Source: Datnioides undecimradiatus
Taxonomy: Eukaryota; Chordata; Actinopteri; Lobotiformes; Datnioididae
NCBI GenBank assembly: GCA_008933995.1
Contig: WARS01000013.1
Span: forward strand, 12,783,808-12,847,807
Length of the DNA: 64,000 nucleotides
Direction: 5' to 3'
A program made the translations under genes and the position numbers. The notes beneath the pieces were generated by a model. The model was given only the letters and a program-made list of their open reading frames with translations, was not told the DNA's origin and searched no databases. How positions within the stretch are numbered: the first letter of the stretch is position 1; each line of letters starts with the position of its first letter. Positions 1 to 13,319 of the stretch are shown in pieces.

Positions 1-314
1 AGGGGTGTTTGCAGGACAAGAGTAAGTTAGACAGCAAAACAAAAAATGTGCACAAAAACAAAAATAATCCCCACCCGCCGAAGAAATGCGAGCGACCCCG
101 AAGCGTGCACGACTTGCAACCAATTCAAATCAGCCAAAGTGTTAAAATGTAAACAAGAGGCACGACTAATATTCACAATTTCTGTCGGTGACACATTTTA
201 CAGATTGATAAGCAGCCCGCGGGGAGGCAACTCTGACGGGCCTCTGTGGGTGGTGGGAACCCGTTTGGCCGTTGTGCAACGGTGCTCTCGGTAGTGCTCT
301 GCAACAACTGCTTA

Positions 315-830
<516 letters not shown>

Positions 831-2940
831 TAACTGGGTAACATTTGGAAACCAAGGGATATCCCGTCTTTACTGTAGACAGGAGTGGGAATTTCCCTGT
901 CAATACCTGGACATGTTTGGGGTTTTTATATTTATTAACAAATCACTTTAAATGCATCTCCCTTAAATTAATTTGAAGCGTACAATCACACAAGTGTTTA
1001 CTGAAATATACTTGACTTGACTTGAATATACTTGAAAACTCCACAATGCAGCATTAATACATAAAACAGAAAAAATATACAAAATAATCCACATTGCCTA
1101 TAATATTAGGCTCCTGTGGGCTTTTACTACAAAGTTTCCATGAAAATATTTTGTTTTATGATACTGTTCAACTGAGTGTGGTCATTTGTATTTATCATCT
1201 TCAGATTTATTTTAATAAAAATCTGTGAATCTACATCATAAGGATAAATGATCATTATGAACCACCTTTTTCATGCAGAAAATGTTATATCAAAGTTGGA
1301 GAGACGCAGGTGTAAATAATAAAAATGATATTCCATTTAAACCTGCTTCAGTTTACAGGTTCACCTTCAGAGAGGAATTTGTTCTATGAGTGTTTGTGAA
1401 AAGGCCAGTAGTTGGAGAAAACGCCAAGAGGAACCAGGTTTACTGGGTGATATAGAGACACTATTTATAAATGCTGTTGCATGGCATCCCTAGTCGCAGT
1501 TTGTTAAAAAGAACATAAATGGCCTGGCCTGTTTGACAAAATATGTACTTGAGTAAGAAAAAAATGTTTTATGGTCTGATGAGACCTAGCTAATATTTTT
1601 GACATCATATTACAAGCAGTGTTTAGTGGAAGTGCTGCACTGCAGCATAACATCATCAGGCCGGGTGGGATTTAGCTGATAAATCTTTTCTTTTCCTTCT
1701 GAAAAGAAAATGAAATCAACAAAACCCAGAGATATATGGGTTAAAAAGCTGAGATGAGATGATGATAATTTATTTTACAGCAATAAAACAACTCTAGATA
1801 CGAGGTCAATGCTGCACAAATGTGGCTTTAAAAAGAATTCATTCATTTGAAACGCCAAAGGGACTGGCGTGAGCATACTGTATAGGCACCAAATGTAATT
1901 TTGACACCTGCTGATTGTTGTTGTTGTTTTTTTAAGGACAACAAACACAGAAATTGTCTGATGAACGTTTTACTCAAAATTGCATTGCATCCCCTCTTGA
2001 AACAATTTCTTCTTTAGATAAAAAAGGTGGCAAAAATAAACATAGAATAACAGTATGTAATTAAGATGGCGTGAGAAGCACCATCCCAATTTGGCATTGC
2101 ATTAAGCCTTCAGGCAAGTCTGATGGAAAGATCAAATTTTCACAACATGTTAAGAGAACAACTGTGACAGAACTTTGACTTACAGTTCAAGTTGTAACAA
2201 TCTGTGACACTGAAACATGTTATTAGATGTCAAAGCAAATAGAACATACAGCTGTGCAAAATGTGTATTTCAAACCTAAAACAAAATCAAGACGCAAGAG
2301 ACGCAAAACAGCACTGGTAAGAAAAGATTAGAGATGCAAAAAAGTCAAATATAGTGTGCACAAGAACATCTTCATATATTAGCTTTGTTTATCTTCCCCT
2401 CCAACCTTGACAGAAGAAGTGAAAAAAACAGCATAGTTGGAAGCAAGCAGAATCGATCATTATCAGTTTGATCACACATGAACCTCTGACAAATCGCTAC
2501 TGGTCAAATCTTTTTCCAAATATATACATCTAGTCTAATTTTAGGTTGTATACACGTTCAAGGTATAATGCACACACTGCCCTTTGATCTCCTGCATCCT
2601 TCACTATAAATATTTATGGGGGTAGAGACAATCAACAGTATTACCCTACAACAGAATGATGCCATGTGACCCAACAGGCTCTCTCCTCTGTGATAACTGT
2701 GGGTTAAATTCAGGACGCCTTTCATGTACTGCACACACTTTATAAAGGGAGAAGTTGTACCCAGTCACCAGAAGGGGGCAGCACTGGCAGGTCTTTTACA
2801 TGGGTCCACAGGGCCTATGGGGTTTCATCAATCATGTAATCCAAGAGGTGTCCCACAACAAGGATTAGCACATGACCACAGAGATGAGTCCATCCCCGGC
2901 CTGCAACCATCCAGTCTTATCCAGTCCAGTCTAACTCTTA
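831..2940. other. Intergenic DNA and tmem167b 3'UTR
   Basis: AT-rich sequence between the mapk14 promoter and the last coding exon of tmem167b. The right-hand part must hold the tmem167b 3'UTR, which reads leftward, but I could not choose one polyadenylation signal. A short tandem of ACTTG-type units is at about 1011-1037. I see no open frame with homology, no tRNA and no recognisable transposon. Confidence 0.5.
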
Positions 2941-4981
2941 TCATTTTAAGAAGACAACGTAGAAAGCCATGGCCAAACAGGAAACTGCCACAGCAATGTG
3001 AAGCCTTGTCCCAATTACTGCGGCTGAGAAGAGAGATAGAGAATCAAGAGGGAGAGCGAAGACAGTTACTGGTTAATTACAAACATACAGAACAAGGAGA
3101 ATACACAAACCATGTAAACAGATGGGTTACTATCATTGTTGTGATTGTTTTAAATGCAAGACACTCAAAGATAAGTATATAACATTACAGTATGATCTGG
3201 GCAGTGCTACATTTTCTGCTGTTTTGACTCTGTACTACAGAAAATATTAATGTTCTGACTGAGTTTAAGGTATCTTACATGTGTTTGCATCCACAGAGGA
3301 TCTTTTCACAGTGGACATCACTATTAACTATTAACTATTAACAATACAGATAGCATGGTTCCATTTTATTAGCCTTGTAAGCCTGTTTGCCGACGAGCCA
3401 GCACATGAACCAGAACTGACAAAACTATATGGGATTCAACGTATATTAAAGCTGTCAATCACATCTGTGCTTTCATTGCAGGTCAGTACTCAGACTTGCA
3501 CAAACAACTAATTAAAAATTTTAATGGTCACACAGTATTTTTTTCTGATCATTTCTGTTCATCTGAGCAGGTGTTTAACGTGCTGAAGATGAGAGTGTAG
3601 ACAAAATGGCCTAATATCAAGTAGGGAGTACAGAGCCATGGAGATCATCACAGTGGCAAATACAGAGTGTATGCTGAGGTCTCTGGGTCTCAGACTTTCA
3701 CGCATTTACTGATTATTTTTACTTTATTTAAGTGTTAAATAATTTTTGCTCTTCTTACATTGTATAAAATGGATATTTATACTCAGGTTAAGACATTGTT
3801 TGATTTAAAGTCCACTGTGGTGCAGTACACATATGACATGATAATAACAGAACTGAAAGTCTATTGCTGATAATGTTACAGATGCCAAAAGTTCAGGGAG
3901 GAAGGATGGAGGAGCTGATCTGAGTGTCTTAGACTCTTGTAATGCACCAACCTCAGCACTGTAAAATGCATTTTTATCCTTAGAAAAAAATAACACTGTT
4001 GACATCTTCTGACTTTTAAAATACCACTGATGAAAACCCCATCTTAAATCACTTCTCAAATTTAGGTATTCCAATTGAGGCATTCTGTGTAGAAATCCTT
4101 TGTGTGCTGAATCAGTATATTGTTATGTCATCACAAATCTACCTTTGTAAAAGACGCCCCACACTCCTTTCTTCTCTGACAGCAGCCAGCTGTTGAGGCG
4201 AGGCACCTTTTTGAGGTATGCACAGGTGCAGATGAACAGCAGCCCAAACACCAGGATGCCATCGAAGGAGTACACTGTGGAGGAATGGGAAGACAATATC
4301 ACAGTCTGCCTTACCTGCAAGTTACCCAACTTCTCAATCTGTTTGCTAAATTAATGAGACAAATAAAAACGTGAGAGTTTACATGTCATGTCCACATTAA
4401 TTTAGCATCAGAAAATCCAATAGCAATTACATATAAACCATGTGTTGTGGTAGATTTTCTCTTTAACCTATATGTACAAGCTATGTTGTTGACTCGTGGA
4501 AGCCCAGAGCAGCTAACAGTCTGAAACGTTATGTTTAAAAGTCTCATCGACAGTAGACAAGGCCGATATTTCAGGGACTAACATCAGTTAAGCACTGATT
4601 AACAGGTTTTCTTGCCTCTGTAAGTGATTGTTGTGGTCTAACTGTCTGGGATTTTTAGCATCAGCCACCGATATTGTAGCGTTGGCCAACGGCAGTGAGC
4701 AAGACACCTCGACAAATAAACAATGTTAATAACGTAAGAGGTTTGAAAACAAGAGCTTTTCACAAACGACGCAAAACCTTAACGTAAATTTGTGACACCA
4801 AAATGACTAAAGCTCAATTTGCTTTAATAACACCAGACTAGCAGTGCTACTCAGGGCCACGTCTACAGCTAAACTAGCTTAGCCCTCCGTCCAAGAAGTG
4901 GCTAGCCTAACTTACGTGTCTTTTTCTGGGTCCGACACTTCTTACCTAACAACACAATACAGTGAACATACCATTTGTCAT
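2941..4981 (-). CDS. tmem167b: Kish-B, small Golgi/secretory membrane protein (TMEM167B)
   Basis: The kish family consists of tiny two-span membrane proteins implicated in early secretory-pathway traffic. Three coding exons: 4981-4972, 4274-4143 and 3023-2941 (10+132+83 nt, 74 aa, the usual family length). Exon 1 gives only MTN plus one base; its G joins TG to make the Val of [16 protein letters not shown]. Exon 2 carries membrane span 1 (about residues 8-24, with FICTCAY) and the conserved loop [15 protein letters not shown]. Exon 3 encodes [20 protein letters not shown] with span 2 and ends FLK then TGA. Splice sites are GGTATG, CCACAG, GGTAGA and CTCAG. The YSFDG start and KKVPRL motif match TMEM167B rather than TMEM167A. 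All exons are short, so ORF scanning misses the gene; a 152-codon antisense ORF covers exon 3. Confidence 0.95.
3321..3342. repeat. Short tandem repeat, CTATTAA x3
   Basis: Three exact head-to-tail copies of the 7-mer CTATTAA plus one base, in intron 2 of tmem167b. Minor replication-slippage type repeat. Confidence 0.85.
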
Positions 4982-5125
4982 ATTTGCAACTTGCGCTTTG
5001 ACGATATTATACAATTGTTTCTTCTTTAAATTAGCAATCCATCATGTATTACAAAGTAAAGATTCAATGCAGGATACTTCGCTTCGCTCAGTTGACACTT
5101 CCGGTTTCACTGACTTACAATCTTC
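4982..5125 (-). promoter_or_regulatory. tmem167b: tmem167b promoter/5'UTR with ETS-type site
   Basis: Just upstream of the tmem167b start. ACTTCCGGT at 5097-5105 is a good ETS-family site (complement ACCGGAAGT), of the kind often found at start sites of TATA-less housekeeping genes. It lies about 120 bp from the start codon. Function is inferred from motif and position only. Confidence 0.45.
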
Positions 5126-6579
5126 TTCTGCGTTTTACGTTTGTTGTTGTTGTCCATCTTGATTTACTGACATCTAGTGGAAATTGTGATTTATGGCTAC
5201 TTGTACTCCCCGTTACGTTTACAGTTTTCCAGCAGTTTTATGTTTACTGATAAAGAATCAAAGTGCACATTTTAAATGTCAAGCATCTCGTACTTTCATC
5301 GTTTGTGCATATAATGTACGTCACTCTGGAAACTCAGCACAACCTTCATTGCATCCAAGCAAAACTGAAGCCTTCTTTGTAAAAGAGGAACTGAATTGTT
5401 TAAATCATGCAGCTTGACATTATATTTCAACATTTGTAAGGAGGAGACTGAAAATTATTTTGTCTGGAGAATTTACTGCCAACAAAGTGGCAGAGTTGGT
5501 CATACAGACATAAATGACTTCACCCACAACAACATTTCCTACAGGATGTGGTCAACACGCTGCCCTCCACCACATAAGACACAGCACCCACATTAGTGCA
5601 AGGGGTCGGATTAACAAAGTAATAAAAATGCTGGCTCTGCTGCAGGACTGAACTTGGACACACCTGGGGCAGGCCAGTGGGAAGGATGAGGATTAATCTC
5701 AGCTTTCACCCACACCACAATGAGCTGACACCACAGGCTATAAAGGTACCTCTTCCTCATTCACAGAGGGCCTCAATGGAGCAGTTAATGCTGTCAGTCA
5801 TCATCCATTTCAGAGTTTTTTAGTCTCACACCAGCATCATGGTTGAGTTGAAAATAATTTACTATGTCTATACTGATTTAATCTGTTACAGTATACAAGA
5901 CACTTGTACACACTCTGAGTCGTAATGTTTATGCCTATGCACATGCCTAAAGTGACTCCTTATGCTCATATTGACTGTACTCGTACTTATCTTCACATTG
6001 CACGCCTATCAATCCGTCCAAATTCATTATTTTCACTTATTTAATGCTGTACATAGTCTGCATCACAGGCAACAGTCAGTGTTGCTGTTGGGAAATTCCT
6101 CTTACCATCAACAGTTGCACATAGTTCATGTTTAATCCATATATTTCTATCTAAAAAAGCGTAACATGGCTGAAATAATTCACCTTTGCTACATTGACCT
6201 GATATTGCATCAGGACCATGAAAATATGCTGATGGTCCACTGTTTCCAATCCTAAATGCAGGACCACTGTAGTACAGTGCTGTCTAACTCCATGTTGTAG
6301 AAATACTAGATTATTGGTTAAATTTCACGTTTGATTATAAATTTATGTGAATCTGCAGTATATTTCGTTTCCCACAGTTGAATCCACAAAGTAAAGTTTA
6401 GTTGGGATTTTCATGTTGCATTATCTTAATCATCCAATCATTACATTATCCTAATCCCACCATATGTCGTTCCTGCCTCTGAGACAACAGAAGTTTCTCT
6501 CCTGAAGGGAACAAGGGTGGAACAAAGGGTTGCAGGACAGTTAATAAGATTTGATCACAGGACAGTGGAGCACACCTGT
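5126..6579. other. Intergenic DNA between tmem167b and the FAM107-family gene
   Basis: AT-rich sequence without recognisable coding homology. Short open frames here show no family resemblance or splice structure. The region must contain the promoter of the downstream FAM107-family gene, but no convincing TATA box or start site stands out. Confidence 0.5.
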
Positions 6580-6599
6580 TCAGATAGCTGCAGTGCGCT

Positions 6600-6721
6600 C
6601 TACACCCTGAGAACAGTACTTAGCATCTGCTCCTCCTCCTTCTTCTTTTGCATTGGAATCTGCGAGAACACACTTGAGCACATCTCAGTCTTCAGAAATG
6701 CGTCTGTACCACAGCACACAG
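6600..6721 (+). other. Candidate 5' non-coding exon of the FAM107-family gene
   Basis: The segment ends in a good splice donor, CACAG|GTAAGACT, with G6721 the last exon base. It lies 337 bp before the exon that carries the likely start codon. The 5' end is not defined. It is proposed because the next exon (7059-7092) begins at a good acceptor and therefore needs an upstream exon. Confidence 0.35.
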
Positions 6722-7070
6722 GTAAGACTGGTTTTAATGGATGGAGATTTTCTGTTTTTTTGTTACTTTATTGTTACTTCTGTGGTGTGTCAGTAGTGGT
6801 GTGAGTAATGAATAAAGTAGCAATAATTAAATAGGCAACGTTTTTGACAGAATAATCATATTTGAGTTGGTCATGTGATGTGTTGATTTCTAATTAAGAT
6901 CTTTTGACAAAGTGTTCAGTTTTAATGTGTTGATGGGTCATTGAATGTATGATCTGAGTGGATTTGTAGCTTTTATGTGCTTAAAGCATATAAATTATCT
7001 TTGCATCATTTCATTTTCAAAGTGAATTTTGCAAATAACTTTTCTATTCTTCATCCAGGTATCCCAAAAA

Positions 7071-8483
7071 ATGGGTCTTCAAAATAGGAGTGGTAAGATA
7101 ACTCCAAACACAGTTGGTATTACTTTAGTGACTACAACTAAACACATTATCTTCACATTCAGTCATAAGTTGTGTCCTATCACTTTAGAAGGTACTTTTA
7201 TGAACATAAATTGAACATAAGCAGTATCATTTTAGCTATGAACAGAAGCTCTATCCATACTGTGTATGATAAAAGACTGACAAGGATATATAATTGTATG
7301 TTGGTTTGTACTTACGTGTACCAGAGAGACATCACTGCTGGATGGTCCCACGACGCCAGATGATTGAAAGTCAACAACAGGAGGGTGGTGACCTTATCAA
7401 ACCCAGGAAGCTGCCAAATCCCATTCTGGTTCCTCACCAACACACAGCCCTTCACCAGGAGCTGCTATTCTGCCACAGACAGTGAGAAAAACAACGAGAT
7501 TTGTACCTGCTGTCTCTGATCAGATCACACAGGCAGCAGGTACAGGCTGATCCAAGAACGTACAAATGGGATATCAGTCAGGGAACATCTACCAGAGTTG
7601 TTCTTCAGATCAGCACTTTATTTGCGTCATGCCAGACTCATTGATTCCGCTTAGGCTTCTTCTGTCCAGTTGGTCAGTGTTGTGGGTGGTGATGAGCAGC
7701 ATGTTTAGGTGGTCTCTAACAATGGTCAGGTCAAAGGTACAGAACTGCTATACAGAGGCAGACCGGGGAACTAGCTCTGTATCTGATAATATAAAAAATA
7801 ATATGTACCACTACTAAGAAACTGAATTTTATTTGATGTACTTACATTTTAAGAATCCAACAACTCTGTGATGATGTAATTACTCAATCACTAAGCTTAA
7901 CTGGGAACTGCTCTCTGTCGAAATACATCAACCTACAGAGTAACCTTTCACAGAGGAAACTGTTTAAAACAAAGTTTGGATGCGATGCTAAGAAATAACA
8001 CTACAGTGAAGAAGTTTCACTGTATATTTTGTTTTTATTTTCACCTGGTGATCAAATATCTGCTTTTTTCCTCTGTGTGTCCTCAGTGGTCTCCTGCCCA
8101 GAAGAAAGCCAGAGCTGCAGTGTGTGCTGGAATACAAAGAGAGAGAGCAGCACAAGCAGAGGGAGCTGGCCCTCAGTCCTCCCTCTGACCTCGAGGTGAA
8201 ACTTCGCTCGAGGCAGAAGAAAATACAAGTTGTGAGTACTTCAGAGCAAATATGGAAAATCACACAACCTGGGGAGTACAACGTATGTACTAATCTATTT
8301 GCTTTTGGGGCATGTGTGAGTGAGCTTGCAGATATTCTTTATAAGGAGGATGTCCAAACCAAGATGTTTCCTGTCTTGCAGCACGAGCTGGAGGAGAAAA
8401 AGAGGAGTGAGAGTCTGCAGAATGTGCCAGAGTTTGTTCGTGTGAGAGAAACCCTGAAATGTATCCAGACATTTTCCTTGTGA
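7071..8483 (+). CDS. FAM107-family protein (actin-associated, TU3A/DRR1-like)
   Basis: FAM107A (DRR1/TU3A) and FAM107B are small coiled-coil proteins. FAM107A bundles actin and is stress-induced in brain. Four coding exons join in phase: 7071-7092, 7325-7481, 8087-8231 and 8382-8483 (426 nt, 141 aa; human FAM107A is about 144). Exon 1 gives MGLQNRS. Exon 2 has the family signature DLIKPRKLPNPI...HQELL. Exon 3 has HGLLPRRKPELQCVLEYK and a charged helix. Exon 4 has ELEEKKRSESLQNVPEFVRV, matching the family's APEF(V/I)KV(R/K) motif. Donors are GTAAGA, GTGAGA and GTGAGT. The DLEVKL and QNVPEFVRV parts look closer to FAM107B, whereas the long N-terminus aligns better with a FAM107A isoform, so I leave the paralogue open. 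ATGs at 7347 and 7362 are alternative starts. A polyA signal lies 19 nt after the stop. Confidence 0.85.
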
Positions 8484-8501
8484 CAACAGATCACAGGGAC
8501 A

Positions 8502-8507
8502 AATAAA
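8502..8507 (+). terminator. Polyadenylation signal of the FAM107-family gene
   Basis: AATAAA 19 nt after the TGA stop at 8481-8483, which would give a very short 3'UTR. Cleavage would be expected near 8520-8530. Confidence 0.55.
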
Positions 8508-8529
8508 CACTGTTAACTGACAAATTCCT

Positions 8530-10509
8530 GGTGTCGGTTAAAAGGAGAATTAACTTGTTTGACAATATTAATTGATTGAAATAATCAAGAATGATTTATT
8601 TTGAGAGTAATCTTTAAAGGATAAAGGATCATGTGAATTCAGATGGCATTTTGGAACCATCAAGAATTGTATTTTTACAGTATAATAATTCTGTAATATG
8701 TCTATAGAAAATTACTGTATGTTGTAGCATAGTATTAAATAGGCATTTTATCAAGTGCTCTTTGTAGCAGCTGTGTGCATTTAACTACAACAAATCCTTT
8801 CAAACAATGGACATAAGATAAAATAAGCGATGAATACATACAAGTGACATTTAACCATTTTTTAATAAAACATCCAGGGAGGGTGATCATTTACAAAAGC
8901 AAACAAAAAAACAAACACTGAAAAGTTGTACTGAATCAAAATTGTGACAACAGTGAGAAAGTAGTCATGTTAATATTCACAAAAACATAACAGCCATCAT
9001 AAAAATGAGTTCGGACGTGGTTCTTTTTGCAGAATTCCTTAGCTGCTCCGACACATTATACTCTTTAATTAAAGCTGTACACATTTCACAAGTTTTGGGA
9101 CACAGCTACTAACTTCACTGGGTAAGTTCGTGTTTAGGAACTCAACATCAGAAAAAAAAGACTCATGGCTATTCATAAAAATGTTTCTGGTTTAAAAAGT
9201 GACCAAGTGCCAGCTGGTAGTCTTCACGAAGTTTCTCATTCTGTATCTGTGGTATGCTGCAAACAAACATGCACAAAAAAAAATGATTCTGCACAGTAAA
9301 TGTACTGACCTATACTTTGTTGCAGGAAGTTGCAGGAATAAGGACTGCTGAATAAATACCATTTAACCGTATTCACATTCTTTGCACCTCCAAGAACACA
9401 TGAAACCTTGTGTACCGTTGACTGTAAACGCATGTTTTACATTTAAAAAGTTAACATGTCTTGCTCATTGCCTTGGAATTATATGATTTCCCTCCCAACA
9501 CGTTTATAAATACTAATTCTACTCACGAGCAGCAACCGCAGCCACTGTTTGTTGTGTTTGCTGCAGAATAAATTAACAATAAATTAAAAAAACAACCAAA
9601 GAACAGTTTTTACAATAAATGTAGACATCATGGCAGGAAAGAATCTCCAGTCTGTGTTTCCCAGTATTATCTACGACACTTGAAACAAATCTCATAGTGT
9701 TGGAAAATATTAAACAAGAGGTACAGCAGAAGAAACACAGGCAGAGGAGAGATGTAGGCCACCAACATAGTAAACTGGCTGTGAGGAGGACAGTGACACA
9801 TGCATGGGTGCAAATAAAAAGGCCAAAAGAATTTACAAGTCAAAAAAAGACATCGAGCTAAACTTCAAGAGTTACGAGGCAATATTTCTCAGCCAATTCT
9901 CTGTTGTTACACCACTTGAAATAGTGAAACTGGTGGCAGACATCACAGCACAAGCTTTAACAGTTTAAAGCCCTGCCTATTCCATTTGCAAAACCCCAAA
10001 AAGTTCATCATTAATCATTCTCCATTAGGTCAAGATGAAAAATAATAAATAAATAAAAAGATGTAATGTAGTCGGACCTCGCCCAGCTTCGAGCCCAGAT
10101 TTGTAACACCTATAAAACAAGGTTTCGTTAATTATCGTTTTTCTCTCTACATGCAGAGCAAATTTAACCACATAAAAATATTATAGACTCATCAAAGATG
10201 GACTAGACTTACATGGTGACTGGTTAGAAACCCACTTTTAATTCGTGAACCCTTTATTCTGTTTGCAAAAACAGAAAAAATGTAACTTGTGTTATTTTTC
10301 CTCCAGGCAGATCACACTAGAACACGTAGCATGTCAAAATCACAGTCAAACCTGTCACAGCTATTTCAAATGAACACTAAAGTCTAAAAATCGTTAAAAA
10401 GAGAAAGATTTTTGAGCTTAACCTGCTATTTTGTGCTCTAAATGAAAAACAAAGTAAGTAAAATACCAGTTTTTTTCTGGCAATTAAAAAAAAGTTTCAT
10501 CAAATCAGA

Positions 10510-10546
<37 letters not shown>

Positions 10547-10677
10547 TGAAATAACTATTATATGGAAATTATTATGATGTCTGCGACCTGATGCACAAAT
10601 TTAAATGGCATAACAACTGAGACGAAAAACATTATATTTGAATGAAACGTAAAAAGGACACAAATTAAGGACAAAAA
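8530..10677 (-). other. b3galt6 3'UTR and intergenic DNA
   Basis: No coding homology on either strand. The right part must be the leftward 3'UTR of b3galt6. A reverse-strand AATAAA (TTTATT at 10253-10258) lies 420 bp past the stop, and others lie further left, so the 3' end is uncertain. The sequence is AT-rich with several A-runs. Confidence 0.5.
10509..10545. repeat. (AAT)n microsatellite
   Basis: About twelve uninterrupted AAT units in the b3galt6 3' flank, probably within its 3'UTR. Length is likely polymorphic. Confidence 0.95.
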
Positions 10678-11697
10678 TTAAGGAATGCCATCCTTTCTCT
10701 GGCAACACTGCGAGGGTGGCACACTCCAGTCATACACATAGGACAATCGCAGCTTAACTTCCTCCTTACAGAGCCTGCCGTCACGCTGCAACGTCTGGTG
10801 TTTTTCCAACATGTCCTCCAGGCTCTGCTTATGTGTCACCAAATATTTGTTGTTGCAACCACGCGATTTATACTCTGTGTCAAAGCGTGGGTCATGAGTC
10901 CGCCGAACATCCACTGGCGCCAGCCAGGCGCCCAGTGACACGTCCTCACTCTGCCATGTCTTGAAGTAGCCTGCATTAAGATGCACATACCGAACGAGGT
11001 CAGCTGAGAGGATGTAACCTCCACCCAGTGCATACGGCAGGTAGTAGTCACAAAGCTCCCAAGAGCTCTCTCTCCACTTCCCTGCTGTTTTCACTCGCCC
11101 TCTCCCTGAGAAGAAACCCCAGTACAACCGATTGGGTTCCTTCCCCTTCAGCTCCTCCTTGAGGAGATCCAAGCGAGCAAATGTGTCATCATCTGCTTTG
11201 AGGACAAACTTGAACTCCACATTCTGGTCCAGCCAGGAGTACATGTGCAGTAGCTTAAGTGTTAAATTCTCGTAAGAATCTCGTAAGTCAGGCAATAAAA
11301 GCAAGTCCTTGTGCCGGCCTTGCTCTGTGTTAAGGTTTTGAAGATCCTCGTTGGAGAGTCCTTGAGTCCCCACCACAAACATGGCCAGAACATCAGAGTC
11401 TCGTTTAGCCAGCCAAGTGCTGCGGATGATACTCCTCCGCTCTGTGTACTTAGGTCCTGTTGTGATAAGGACCACAAGAAATGCTGACAAGTCTTTAGAT
11501 GTGAAAGGGGCATTATGCTGCTCTGGATGGGACTGCAAAGCATTGGCACGTGGGGCTAGGCCTGGAGGATCTTGGTGGCCCTGTTTCAAGGTTTCCGAGG
11601 TACATTTGGCCAAGAAGACCAGAACTACTGCAAAACTGCACACGGTGCCAATGACCAGCGCTGTCTTGTGGCGACACACGAGGCGCAGCAGATTCAT
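10678..11697 (-). CDS. b3galt6: Beta-1,3-galactosyltransferase 6 (GalT-II of the proteoglycan linker)
   Basis: B3GALT6 is a Golgi type II enzyme. It adds the second galactose of the GlcA-Gal-Gal-Xyl linker that primes heparan and chondroitin sulfate chains. The CDS is one uninterrupted exon of 339 aa (human 329). A membrane anchor spans about residues 13-31, followed by a low-conservation stem to about 68. The GT31 catalytic domain has SIIRSTWL (89-95), the metal-binding DDD at 169-171 in [18 protein letters not shown] near 193-203, and [14 protein letters not shown] from 251. The C-terminus is [11 protein letters not shown]. An N-glycosylation site NLT is at 144. The start at 11697 gives [10 protein letters not shown] and is preceded by an acceptor (TTCACCCCAG, then 13 bases to ATG), so the gene has a 5'UTR intron. 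The frame stays open upstream of it, but that part is probably intron. Confidence 0.98.
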   Translation of the reverse strand: MNLLRLVCRHKTALVIGTVCSFAVVLVFLAKCTSETLKQGHQDPPGLAPRANALQSHPEQHNAPFTSKDLSAFLVVLITTGPKYTERRSIIRSTWLAKRDSDVLAMFVVGTQGLSNEDLQNLNTEQGRHKDLLLLPDLRDSYENLTLKLLHMYSWLDQNVEFKFVLKADDDTFARLDLLKEELKGKEPNRLYWGFFSGRGRVKTAGKWRESSWELCDYYLPYALGGGYILSADLVRYVHLNAGYFKTWQSEDVSLGAWLAPVDVRRTHDPRFDTEYKSRGCNNKYLVTHKQSLEDMLEKHQTLQRDGRLCKEEVKLRLSYVYDWSVPPSQCCQRKDGIP

Positions 11698-11710
11698 GGT
11701 GCAGAGTCTG

Positions 11711-12520
11711 GGGTGAAATGACAAGATGTTGTTAGTGATAATGTCAAAACAAAGTATATCAAAACAAGTATAGTAGACGTTACCACAGATTTCTACATGT
11801 TCAACATGAAAATTGTGCAAAGGTGATTAATTAATTTAAAGTGCAGTTGGTAGTCACAAATGTAAACAAACATGTATGCGCACGTATGCATGAAACCTAT
11901 CTAGAACTGTTTCGCGTCAGTCGGTGACAACTGGCATTTAATTAGTCGTGCCACCCCCAGTTCCCGTGTTTCATAGGATGGTTTTTGCTGTTAAATGGCA
12001 GATATTGTTTTTAACTATATGATAAACCTCGCCTAAGCTGCACCCCTACAAATGTATAGCAGCACCTGGTAGCTAAGCTTAGTAGCTGAAATGCATACTG
12101 TGTCAAAGCAGTGTCATAATTAGTGGAAAAAAATAAAGCGTACTTATGGGTTAACGTTACCTTAGCTTATTGGAAAGTACCTATCCAGTGAATGATACGG
12201 TCAGATTGGGCCACAGACGGCAGCTTTGCAGAGCTAACGCTAGCTACCGAGATAAGACCCTCTGCGCACTTTCTAGGTTCACTCCGCTGAATGTAAACAC
12301 ACACAAGTTGCTCATATTGGTCTCAGCTGGAGATGGAAACCACCGGATTCAGTAAGGCATCGGCCCGGCAGGTTACATTAAGCAGGTTCAGTCGTTAACT
12401 GGCTGAAATGAGCAAATTACAGATGTGTTCATTTTTTGTTGTCTCGTAGTGTAAGCCAAAATCAGTTGTGCGTGGCTGTGACGAAAAGGAAACGGAAGTG
12501 AAGCCCCACCGGATTAAAAT
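11711..12520 (-). promoter_or_regulatory. b3galt6: b3galt6 5'UTR intron and promoter with ETS site
   Basis: Minus-strand reading: an acceptor ends at about 11711 just before the coding exon, and a good donor AAG|GTAACG lies near 12163. This implies a non-coding first exon just right of 12163, in CpG-containing sequence at 12190-12370. ACGGAAGTG at 12492-12500 is an ETS-type site. The intron bounds are inferred from splice signals only. Confidence 0.45.
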
Positions 12521-13319
12521 GAAAACAATATTAATGGCTATGAATGAACGACGATTTTGTTTCCTTTCTACAGCTGTTATAAAAAATCATTCCAACAAAT
12601 TACATCCAACATACATAAAAAAATCATCTATCTCCAGGCTTGGATATTTTAATACATTTACATTACTAATGCATAACGGAGTAATAAAACAAAGTTGTAT
12701 CAGTAAAAATATAAAAATATGGCATGTGTAATCACCCTCAAAGGCATTTGAAAAAGAATGACAAATAGTGAGTAGTGGAAAATTTAGAGACAGCTGTTGA
12801 CTGACGCATGCGCTTTATGGCCATTAAAATCGCATGATGCAGCAAGTTTGGAGTGATAGCCAGAACGAGACCGGACTTTATAAAAATTTGCTTAATAATA
12901 AAAGCATGATATGAACATATAATTCAGCGTATATATTTGTATGTTATATTGCATAGACCCATGTATTACAGTAATTTATCCTAGTGAATCGCAGTTACAT
13001 CTTCATATTATTCTTGCAGCGTCTTCGAGATTTAAGTAAGGGTTAATTATGATCTTATTTTGAAACTTGTAACCGGAAGCCCAATCTTTTACTACGGACC
13101 TGACAGTGACGGTTTTCATTAGCTAGAAAAATAATGGCCCAATCGTAGCAAACTACCATTGTGTTGTTTGTATTTAGCCTAAGAATAAAAAACCAACATA
13201 CATGATCATGTACGCTCTTAGTGTGACTTATTTGTTCGTTACAAAATAGCTTCGTGACAGTAGTTAACCCAGCAGCTCGGAAGCTAACTGACAACGTTGG
13301 ACGAGGACATTGGCAAGCT
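12521..13319 (+). promoter_or_regulatory. dnajc16: dnajc16 promoter/5'UTR with NRF1-like and ETS sites
   Basis: Between the divergent b3galt6 and dnajc16 genes. GCATGCGC at 12806-12813 is the core of an NRF1-type site, and ACCGGAAGC at 13072-13080 is an ETS-type site about 240 bp before the dnajc16 start codon. Both are typical of TATA-less housekeeping promoters. The 12870-13020 part is AT-rich with nothing recognisable. Confidence 0.45.

Noticed and set aside
2724..3182. 152-codon plus-strand ORF
   Set aside because: It overlaps the last coding exon of tmem167b on the other strand and has no family resemblance or splice context of its own.
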